From Theristus sp. LFF4_11 (taxonomy: Eukaryota; Nematoda; Chromadorea; Monhysterida; Xyalidae), in the NCBI GenBank assembly GCA_030248135.1, contig JASANC010000822.1:1-64000 (forward strand): 64,000 bases of DNA, in the 5' to 3' direction. Below are positions 54,931 through 64,000 of the stretch, in pieces. Each line of letters opens with the position of its first letter. Position 1 is the stretch's first letter. The notes under the pieces are model-generated. The model made no database searches. It worked only from the letters and a program-made list of their open reading frames with translations, and was not told the origin of the DNA. The translations under genes and the position numbers were made by a program.

Positions 54931-56215
54931 TGAGCAAATGACCAGGAAAAAGTTGGGCCAATTAACTCATCAACTCTTCCTCCCCCCCTCCTTTTGACTC
55001 TGGACCAAAAATTCCGTTTCAGTGAAGTGAACACAAAGGTACTTACCCGATGCAGGGGCACACGGGAAACGGCCATTTGCTATTCTATGGTTCGACTCCC
55101 GTGCTGTGGATTGTGTTGAATTCTGCAGCTGATGTTGAATTGCAGGACGTTTTTAAACCTGTAAAATATCTGCAGAAACGTAGACAAACATTCTTCACAG
55201 GCGTGCACAGGACTTCGGTGGAAATGTAAATCATGGTCAATCAGTTGATTGGCTGCTTGTGAATTGGTATTGGACCAACGGATTGATTTAAGACCAACTC
55301 GAAACAGCAAAGCCAATCAGCATACGATATTCATTATCACACAGAATAGTGGTGAGCGAATCTTGAAGAAACAAACTTCAATTTTTGCATCCATTTGAAA
55401 GTTATTGTCGAAAACAACAACAAACAAACACCATTTTGCCAAAAAAAACAAAAACTCAAGCGAGTCAAAACGCTGACCTGTTGCTTGTTCGAAGACCAAC
55501 GCAGCAAAGCACAGTTGCAAATTGAACGCATTCAAAAACACGTCGGTCGTCGGTAGCGGTGGATCGAAATTGAATGCGATGCGAAAGAAACGTCATTATC
55601 AGAAACGACCACAAGCAAAGCAAACACGAGAAGAAGCTGAAAAATGCTATAACTGTTGAAGCAAAATTAACATTTGCCACAAAAAAACAAAAAGTTCACA
55701 AAAAGCAGGCGGGGGAGAGGACTGGACTGGATATGGATAATGGAACGAAACATAGCGAAGGCTGCAAAACAGAGTACAGAAATGAAAAATGATCAAAACG
55801 AACAGTGAAGTGAAATGCAATGCCCCATTTACAGCTCTTAAAAACCAAACGACGTTGAAGTGAAGTGATTGAGGAAGGAAACAATAACAAGATGAAAAAA
55901 GATTAAAAAAACTTTTTACCATTTATTTTGAGGTTGCATTTATTTATTCCGATCCGCATTCTTGGCTTTTGCACACAAACAACTATATTCTTCGCAAATT
56001 CCATACACAACCAATCAAATTTAATTTAAAAATTTCTTTCTGAGATTGCAGCCAATCACAAGCAACCACATTGTTTAGTTTGTCTCGCAATGAACTGATT
56101 ACGGTATTATCTTTTCGGCTAAGGAGGCGGAGTAATGTTGAATGATGATGATGTGTGGAAAAGCCGCACAGCTAAAGTTTAAGATCGGCTTTTTGAGAAT
56201 ACCGTTCCACCCCTC
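54931..56215. other. Spacer without supported genes
   Basis: Several overlapping short frames exist on both strands (for example 55465-55680, hydrophobic). None has a domain motif or a convincing pair of splice partners. Confidence 0.35.
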
Positions 56216-56219
56216 CCAC

Positions 56220-59032
56220 CTCTAGGCACTAGAATGCAAAGTTTCTCCAATTTAGACAAATCATACATCATTCTGACCGTCTTGACGCGCTGATTCCGAA
56301 AATGCTATTTATTTTATGATTCAAAATCATTTAGGGCTCAAAAACGACCAAAAACCATTTTTTCGGGGCCCTTTCAAAAAATAGTGGTTTTTCAGCTTTT
56401 TAATGAAGCTACGACAAAAATAAAAAAATCATTCGATTCGCCTTGATCTGCTGAACATTTTTTGTACATATACTGTGCCCCAAAAATAAAGTTTAAAAAG
56501 TGAATTTAAAAAAAAGTAATTTTGAAGTCAGTTTTTCATTTTTTTCGGGTCTTCAGAACCGTTTTCGGGGCATGGTATGGGGGTCCACCAAAAAGCACTC
56601 AGTCGTCGAAGTGCTTATTCATGGCCATAACAGCGGAGCTATTTTTGCTCACAAGTGTGAACTATTGGTTAAAGACCCAATGATAATGTTAGTTTTTAGG
56701 GGTTTTCACCAATTTAGAACCGTTTTCGGGGCATAGTATAGGGGTGCACCAGAAAGCACTCCGAAATAGCTAGCTCTGTGCCAAGTTTCATTTTCAATTA
56801 CGGTCGGCTGGATAACTAAAAAGTGGTTTTACTGTTGGTACCCAGAACGCGATTTGGTCATCATGACACCGACATGCACCTGAACATGTACCACGTGCTG
56901 CAACCAGGTGTACTGTGAGATAAAATAAAATAGTGCGTCCAAAAGCCCACGAGACCAGCTAATAGTGCCTCAAGAATCAGTCATCGAAGTGCTTATTCAT
57001 GGCCATAACAGCTGAGCTATTTTTGCTCACAAGAGTGAACTATTGGTTAAAGACCCAATGATAATGTTAGTTTTTAGAGGTTTTCAGCAATTTAGAACCG
57101 TTTTCGGGGCATAGTATGGGGGTGCACCAGAAAGCACTCCGAAATAGCTAGCTCTGTGCCAAGTTTCATTTTCAATTTCGGTCGGCTGTATAACTAAAAA
57201 GTGGTTTTACTGTTGGTACCCAGAACGCGTTTTGGTCATCATGACACCGACATGCACCTGAACATGTACCACGTGCTGCAACCAGGGGTACTGTGAGATA
57301 AAATAAAATAGTGCGTCCAAAAGCCCACAAGACCAGCTAATAGTGCCTCAAGAATCAGTCGTCGAAGTGCTTATTCATGGCCATAACAGCGAAGCTAGTT
57401 TTGGTACCCAGACCGCGATTTTGACACCATGAGAACTACATGTACTGTGTACATGCACTAATACAAGCGTCTTGTTCTGCAACTGTCAGATAGGAACAAA
57501 AAGTGCATCGGAAGGTTCACTAGACTGTTATAGCTAATTTTTACACAAAAACCAGTCGTTGAAACAACTATTCAGTACCACAGCAGAGTATTTGATGATT
57601 TTCCGTGCATATAAGAAAAGAAATGATACTGTTGGTTTTAGATTTCAGTTCAATTAGTTGAATCAGTGTTTGCGCCACAGTGTTGAGTGCTGCTGGAGGC
57701 GCTGGGCTTTTGGACGCACTATTTTATTTTATCTCACAGTACACCTGGTTGCAGCACGTGGTATATGTTCAGGTGCATGTCGGTGTCATGATGACCAAAT
57801 CGCGTTCTGGGTACCAACAGTAAAACCACTTTTTAGTTATCCAGCCGACCGAAATTAAAAATGAAACTTAGCACAGAGTTAGCTGTTTCGGAGTGCTTTT
57901 TGGTGCACCCCCATACTATGCCCCGAAAACGGTTCTAAATTGCTGAAAACCCCCAAAATCTAACATTATCATTGGGTCTTTAACTAATAGTTCACACTTG
58001 TGAGCAAAAATAGCTCCGCTGTTATGGCCATGAATAAGCACTTCGACGACTGATTCTTGAGGCACTATTAGCTGGTCTCGTGGGCTTTTGGATGCACTAT
58101 TTTATTTTATCTCACAGTACACCTGGTTGCAGCACGTGGTACATGTTCAGGTGCATGTCGGTGTCATGATGACCAAATCGCGTTCTGGGTACCAACAGTA
58201 AAACCACTTTTTAGTTATCCAGCCGACCGAAATTGAAAATGAAACTTGGCACAGAGCTAGCTATTTCGGAGTGCTTTCTGGTGCACCCCCATACTATGCC
58301 CCGAAAACGGTTCTAAATTGCTGAAAACCCTTAAAAACTAACATTATCATTGGGTCTTTAACCAATAGTTCACACTTGTGAGCAAAAATAGCTCCGCTGT
58401 TATGGCCATGAATAAGCACTTCGACGACTGATTCTTGAGGCACTATTAGCTGGTCTCGTGGGCTTTTGGACGCATTATTTTATTTTATCTCACAATACAC
58501 CTGGTTGCAGCACGTGGTACATGTTCAGGTGCATGTCGGTGTCATGATGACCAAATCGCGTTCTGGGTACTAACAGTAAAACCACTTTTTAGTTATCCAG
58601 CCGACCGAAATTGAAAATGAAACTTGGCACAGAGCTAGCTGTTTCGGAGTGCTTTCTGGTGCACCCCCATACTATGCCCCGAAAACGGTTCTGAAGACCC
58701 GAAAAAAATTAAAAACTGACTTCAAAATCAGTTTTTTTTTTAAATTCGCCTTTTAAACTTTATTTTTAGAGCACAGTATATTTACAAAAAATGTTCAGCA
58801 GATCATTGCGAATCGAATGGTTTTTTTATTTTTGTCGTAGCTTCATTAAAAAGCTGAAAAAACACTATTTTTTGAAAGGGCCCCGAAAAAACGGTTTTTG
58901 GCCATTTTTGGGTTCTAAATGACTTTGAATCAAAACATAAATGTGATTTTCGGAATCAGCGCGTCAAGACGGTCAGAATGATGTATGATTTATCTAAATT
59001 GGAAAAACTTTGCATTCTAGTGCCTAGAGGAA
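56220..59032. repeat. 2.8-kb inverted repeat built of ~378-bp subrepeats
   Basis: The outer ends CTCTAGGCACTAGAATGCAA (56220) and the reverse complement near 59030 begin arms of about 1.1-1.3 kb that mirror each other around a centre near 57.4-57.7 kb. Each arm contains two to three head-to-tail ~378-bp units. Landmarks are GTGCTTATTCATGGCCATAA at 56611, 56989 and 57367, and the inverted form near 58030 and 58400. Other shared words are GAACCGTTTTCGGGGCATAG, CATGCACCTGAACATGTACC and AAAATAGTGCGTCCAAAAGC. No open frame of note. It is a foldback-type mobile element or an inverted satellite. Confidence 0.93.
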
Positions 59033-59039
59033 GTTGCTA

Positions 59040-60004
59040 TTCTGAAAAATCGGGTCTTAAGTCGCGTCACTTCGCTACACATTCACGAAGCAAAAAACAG
59101 CGCGCTTCAGTTTTAGAACATACGCACATTCATACGCACGTTCATGTTAGCATAAATGGGCCTTTAGCGCCCGAATGTAGTTCGAATATGAAATAAAATA
59201 AATTTATTTGGTGAGAAAAGATTCTGATAGTTTTTCTCAATTTCTTGCACAAATCTTCCGTCAGAATGAGTTTGCTGATTTCAAATTGCCGCACAGCCAT
59301 GAAACATTTTCTCTATCTGTGCGTAACACTGAAAACTTCGTGCCGCGTTTCTGCTGAATGGCGCAGTGACATATCTTGCAGATCCGAAGAGCACCCACAC
59401 TATATGGGTTCGGCATCACGCTGGTGAATGGACGAATATGGTAAAAGCTGTTCATTGAGCAATTTTTGCTGGTTTTGTTTTTAAGTTTTCCGAACGCTCC
59501 ACGGAATAGCCGAGTAAACATATCAGCTTTTTAAGGGTGCAAGGAGCGCGCGACATTTGAATGAAAAACGACGTTCAGAAACTGAATTGTGTGTCAAATT
59601 TGACGCGTTTTTTAAACTAATTGATTCTTCGTGCTGTAGTGTTTATTCTTTCTCACTTGCACACACGATTGGGAACTATCTTGGCATTCTTAAAAAAGAC
59701 AACTCCTGGTCTGCCACTGTCCCGTTTTGATAGAGAATAATACAAAGACAGCCTTATTTATTCGGCTATGCTGTACATCCGATGGTGTTATTCGTTTTTT
59801 TTAATTTGTTGGTCTTCGTGTCAAAATATGAACTGTCGTTTCGCAAACATTTGAAATTGAAAAATATTTATTTGTTAACAGACATTTCAGGTTTTCAGAT
59901 ATTTTTATTGACGAACACCAGCTGGGTAAAAACAGTTAAATTTCGTTCTCATCACAACACGAATTTTCAAGTCCTAGTAAAAAGTTGATAAATAAAGCAG
60001 TCAC
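59040..60004. other. Spacer between inverted repeat and GSTO
   Basis: About 960 bp, AT-rich, with no exon supported. It holds the 3' flank of the GSTO gene on the minus strand. Confidence 0.4.
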
Positions 60005-61269
60005 TCAGATTTTCGGAGCAACATCTGGGGAATTATCGAAATCGTAGACCGGTTTCTGATCAAGAAACGATTTCACGAATCGTGCGTGTTCCGGCGCAGT
60101 CAGACTGACTGACTGAACTTCAGGCCGTCTAGACATGCGCTCGATGTAGCCGGCAAGACTCGGAAAAGAGTTCGAGACAATGTTTGACAGTTGAGTTGCT
60201 GGACTCAATACATCACAAACAGAAAGCCGTTCAAGCCACGGCCAAATCATGTAGTCCGTCCAGCCAGCATTTAAACCTGTGGAAAAAAGACAAAAATAGC
60301 TTCAGAAAATCAAACGAAGACCACGAAAAGTGGCACTTAAAAGGCGAATATTGAGAAGACCCCACGAAAATGTAGCGCACAAAAAAACCGAAAACTGATC
60401 CGCTTCACCCTCATAAAAGTTCTGCTCGTGCAACAGCGAATCGCACACTTGCAGAGCGTCGAGCATTTGCTGGACTCGGTCGGACTGACGCAGCAGCGCA
60501 TAAAACGCGGAGATCAACTGAAACCGTTTTTGATCATTTTTGATCCGATGAAAATGTCAATTTATCTGAAAACGTCGTTTTTCTGACATCGAATGAAGAA
60601 CACAGATTCGCTCAAAGTTTGCGATCGTGTTTGGGCTAACCGTTGACAAACGTTCAGTGCGCATCTGCTGCTGAGCACGAGCGCTCGCATCGGCCGCTAC
60701 CAGACTCGGTCGGTGCGATCGAAACTTGCGATCAAGCCACTCGTTGCAGATGGCTGAATCGTAGACGATTTCACCTGAGACGTGAGAAATGAAAACAAGT
60801 GTTGTTGTTCCTTGCATTCGGTCATTCAAAAACCCACCATTCCAATTTTTTCACAACTTACCATTCAGTTCGAGCGTCGGCACTTTGCCGAGCGGATTTC
60901 TCGCCAAAAACCACTCTGGTTTTTTCACCAAATTTACGTTGACCACTTGGAAGCTGCAGGTTTTTCGAAGTGAAACGTGCCGTCAATGAAGACTTAAGTT
61001 TTGCAGCAAAATGCCCGCTTACGGGATCTGTTTCGCGGCTAACGCAAGCAACGTTCGTTCTGCATAAGGACAGTAACGCATGCTGTAGACGCGCAGCACG
61101 TCGCTTGGCAGAGGTGGCCATTCGGAACCTGTGTGTGTTTTGTTTCGGTTGGAGTCATTGGAGTCACTAGTCATAGCCGAAGGAAACAGCAAAAAGAAAA
61201 TTCTAAAAATTCACCTTCAGCCAGATGCAGGCTGCCCAGTCCTTCGATGACAATCTTGTTCGTTGTCAT
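60005..61269 (-). CDS. gsto: Omega-class glutathione S-transferase
   Basis: Cytosolic glutathione-dependent thiol transferase / dehydroascorbate reductase family. Exons are 61269-61215, 61128-61023, 60953-60862, 60774-60641, 60517-60409 and 60276-60005, giving 768 nt or 255 residues, the usual family size. The active-site motif YSMRYCPYAER places the omega-class catalytic Cys at about 38. The thioredoxin fold continues with KPEWFLARNPLGKVPTLEL and GEIVYDSAICNEWLD. The helical domain contains FYEGLNAGWTDYMIWPWLERL, the conserved omega C-terminal signature. The CP-Y-A-E sequence and DYMIWPW rule out theta, zeta and sigma classes. Its start lies 428 bp downstream of the stop of the ACAD10-like gene on the same strand. 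Confidence 0.95.
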
Positions 61270-61696
61270 GGTTAACCGACGCTTACATAGAAGACTGACG
61301 CGACACGCACACGAACACAAGCTCAAATGACTCTAAATATGACCTTTTTTGTTGAAACATCAAAAAAATCATGAGCAGAAAAATAAACTGTCTGAACTTG
61401 TGCTGCAGACGCAATGGACAATCACTGTCAACGCAACTAAACAGCCGTTAATGTGGTTGGACCTTTTTTATCAATCTGTGACGTGCAGAGAGGTGAACCC
61501 GTATGATAAACGAAGAATCAAAATGGTGTAGCATGGCAATGAGCAAATGTAATGAAAAAACACAATACGCAGGACAGCAATTTCCCCCACCCAAAAGATA
61601 TCACGATTATATTGTCAATCACAAAGTTGAAAATAAAACAAGCTAATATAGCAAATCAACTGATAACAATTTGATTGAAGTAATCATCAAGCGACA

Positions 61697-64000
61697 CTAC
61701 AGCATCGACTTCAATTCGTGTTTTGCAAGCGCCTCACGATGCACCTCATCGGGGCCGTCTGCGAATCGGAGTGCCCGTGCCCACGCGTACATCACCGCCA
61801 GAGGCGTGTCCTGGGAAAGGCCTGCTGCGCCGTGCGCCTAAAAACAGACAAAACTGCAAAAACATCGAAAGATGAAACGAAAGTTGTTATCTGCACATCA
61901 TTTGGAAACGTAAAATTCGAGTGATATTTTTGACCACCGCAACGCTAACTTACAAACCTGCACCGAACGTCGTCAAATACGGCGCCAATCGAGTGTTTTC
62001 AATCATTAAAAATGCCTACGGCGGGAAACCAAAAAATTCAAAATTTTGACTTGGTCAAAATCCTACCCCGTTTATAAGACCAGGAATTCCTAATGTTCGC
62101 TTTATAAGACCTCCCACTTATAAGGTTGTCACACGAAATTCCACCTTTTTCAGAAATTTTTGATTTTCAAATTTATATAAGGAGACCTTATATGCAAGAC
62201 TTTACGGTATACACCCCTCGGCGGGATTCGAAAAATCCCCCGAGGGCACAGACAAACGTCTGATGCACTACCACCAACGCGACGATGTTTTTTCAAAGTA
62301 CAAAAACAAGCGATTCTGCAGCCGACCTGTATTGCCCTATCCAGCACCGTCAGCGCCACGTTCGGCACGACCACCTTGATCATGGCGATCTCGGCAGCGG
62401 CCCGCTGAAAAACCGGTGATGTTTTGTCTCATATCTCATTCCGACTTGATTTGAAGTTGTCTTTCATGGCAAGACCACTTTCATTTTCATTCACGCATTC
62501 ATAAGTTCGCGAAAAGCAGCAAACTCCCACAAAACTGCGCGATCCGCATGGTTTTCCAAACGTATCAAACCAAAATGGCGTTGTGTACTCCAAAAACATG
62601 ACAAACGGTTGCTTTTAAAGGGCAAATGATGTCATCTCAGTTCAACAGGTTCAAATAGCTTTACAACAACACGGACTCCTCCAAAGCAACTTCACCTTGA
62701 CGCCGTGACAGTCGATCATGTGCGCCGCTTTCAGCACCAGCAGTCGTGCCTGCTCCACAGCCATTCGCGAATTGGCCAGGTCGGCACGCACGGTGCCCTG
62801 CTCCGACAGTGGACGACCGAACGCGACACGCGACACGATCTGCAAAGGCAGAAGAACGAAAGTGGTGCTGCGACAACAAACACCCTGATGGTCACGTGAT
62901 TTGGTCAGGCAACTGGGTGCGCAGCACCAAACACTCACGATAAAACCTAAATTGCGTCATGATATTGGTGCAATCAGTGGATTGGGACTCTACAGCTAAT
63001 CCGTTGCCCAGGAGTGCACCAAAAATTCTTGACCAACCAATCGGGACAAACGACATCTCAAAATCAAACAGTTCATCAAGTGACTGACCCTGTGCTTCAT
63101 GAGCTCCATCGCGCGTTCACAGTGTCCAATGAGTCGCATGCAGTGGTGTATCCGTCCCGGGCCCAGTCGGCCCTGCGCGATCTCGAAGCCACGACCCTCG
63201 CCGAGAATCAGATTCGCGACGGGCACACGAACATTCTCGTAAACGATCTCGCAGTGACCACCTAACAGTATTTCACTTGTGTTTTGGGTTGTTGTCACTT
63301 GTTGGGAGTTTTAGTTGATGATGGTAAACCTTTGGTTTCAGTTTGATTTTGATGGTCAGGATTCAGCATCATTCAAGGAAATCTGGTCGAAACCTGCGCA
63401 TTATGGAATGGGTCGCCTGATTTTCAAACGGCGATTGATGTTTACCATGCCTTCCCGCAAAATCAGGTGACCAATCACACCAAAGTGGTGGCACGGTGTT
63501 CACCACCGCATGCTGTCAAATTGAAATGGTTTTCTTCTGCGATGCCACTCACTCGGCGGGTCCTGTCCACCGAGCACATTCAGCGGCCTAACGACCCGAA
63601 CGCCGGGCGTGTCCGTGGGCACGAGAATCATGCTCTGCTGGCGGTGGCGCGCCGCGGTCGGCTCCGTTTTGCCCATCACGATCGAGATGCGACAGCGCGG
63701 ATCGGCCGCACCTGAAACTCCACCGGTGTTTTATTCGAAATTGAAAGTGATTTTGTTTTTTGTTTGTTGTGTTGATTGGCATCAAGATTCACCAATAAAT
63801 GGAAGAAACAATCAAGGTCAACAAGAAATCATCGAATCGAAAGCCGACCGACCACTGATGAACCACTTTCGTCCATTGATGACGTAGTGGTCGCCCTGAC
63901 GCTCAATGGAACAGCGGATGTTGGTCGCGTCAGATGATGCCACCTGGAAATGCAGTTCTCGTCTAAGAACAGCTGTCGAAGAACAGCTTTATACGCCGAA
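61697..64000 (-). CDS. ACAD10-type acyl-CoA dehydrogenase, 3' part (5' end beyond window)
   Basis: Flavin acyl-CoA dehydrogenase of the ACAD10/11 branch, expected in mitochondria or peroxisomes for beta-oxidation of unusual or hydroxylated acyl-CoAs. Exons seen are 63943-63853, 63711-63553, 63261-63089, 62839-62696, 62404-62327 and 61837-61697, all joining in frame. Sequence in order: [161 protein letters not shown] and stop. The AHGAAGLS and [13 protein letters not shown] words match ACAD10 more closely than ACAD11. The N-terminal phosphotransferase-type domain of ACAD10, if present, would lie to the right of the window. Confidence 0.93.
62020..62230. repeat. TATAAGACC repeat debris in last ACAD10-like intron
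   Basis: TTTATAAGACC occurs near 62069 and 62101, with CTTATAAGG and TATAAGGAGACCTTATATG following at 62115-62195. The words are partly inverted. It looks like a decayed transposon end and is not coding. Confidence 0.3.

Noticed and set aside
55465..55680. Hydrophobic 71-codon minus-strand frame as a possible signal-peptide exon
   Set aside because: A donor-like CAACAG|GTCAGC is present, but no downstream exon with a recognisable or in-frame continuation was found.

Overview
The window is eukaryotic, animal DNA. Its genes are broken into short exons joined by GT...AG introns of about 50 bp to 6 kb, and intergenic DNA is AT-rich and full of foldback repeats. I reconstructed every gene by hand, by joining exons in frame. 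In all the complete models the exon lengths add up to a whole number of codons ending at a stop, which is an independent check on the splice sites. The LIM/nebulin/SH3 protein with its [18 protein letters not shown] segment, the tandem EF-hand genes and the METTL24-like gene point to an invertebrate, most likely a nematode. The species cannot be fixed from sequence alone.

Layout. 1-5.2 kb is a 148-bp satellite with a higher-order period of about 1.18 kb. 5.2-10.8 kb has no gene and holds nested inverted repeats, a GGCCGCGATC minisatellite in two opposed blocks and a tRNA-like/SINE-like piece. 10.8-21.0 kb (+) is LASP, an actin-associated LIM-nebulin-SH3 protein. 22.6-24.8 kb (+) is RFC2, the clamp-loader subunit. 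25.4-34.5 kb (+) is a secreted type-B carboxylesterase with a complete catalytic triad. Two of its introns carry antisense material: intron 1 holds six tandem copies of a Cys-rich exon, and intron 6 holds a complete membrane-anchored METTL24-like methyltransferase gene.

34.9-42.0 kb (-) is a cluster of four head-to-tail calmodulin/troponin-C-like genes with the same six-exon structure, each starting with a first coding exon of only two codons. 42.7-45.1 kb (-) is a class-A GPCR with altered micro-switch residues. 46.7-50.2 kb (-) is a divergent Distal-less/EMX-like homeobox gene with an eh1 repressor motif. 50.4-56.2 kb is gene-poor. 56.2-59.0 kb is a large inverted repeat whose arms are made of ~378-bp subrepeats. 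60.0-61.3 kb (-) is an omega-class glutathione S-transferase. 61.7 kb to the window end (-) is the 3' part of an ACAD10-type acyl-CoA dehydrogenase.

The genes do not form one pathway. The themes are cytoskeleton/calcium (LASP, EF-hands), replication (RFC2), detoxification/lipid metabolism (carboxylesterase, GSTO, ACAD10) and signalling/development (GPCR, homeobox). The most unusual structures are the antisense Cys-rich exon array and methyltransferase nested inside the esterase, the EF-hand cluster with start-codon mini-exons, the GPCR changes and the 2.8-kb inverted repeat.
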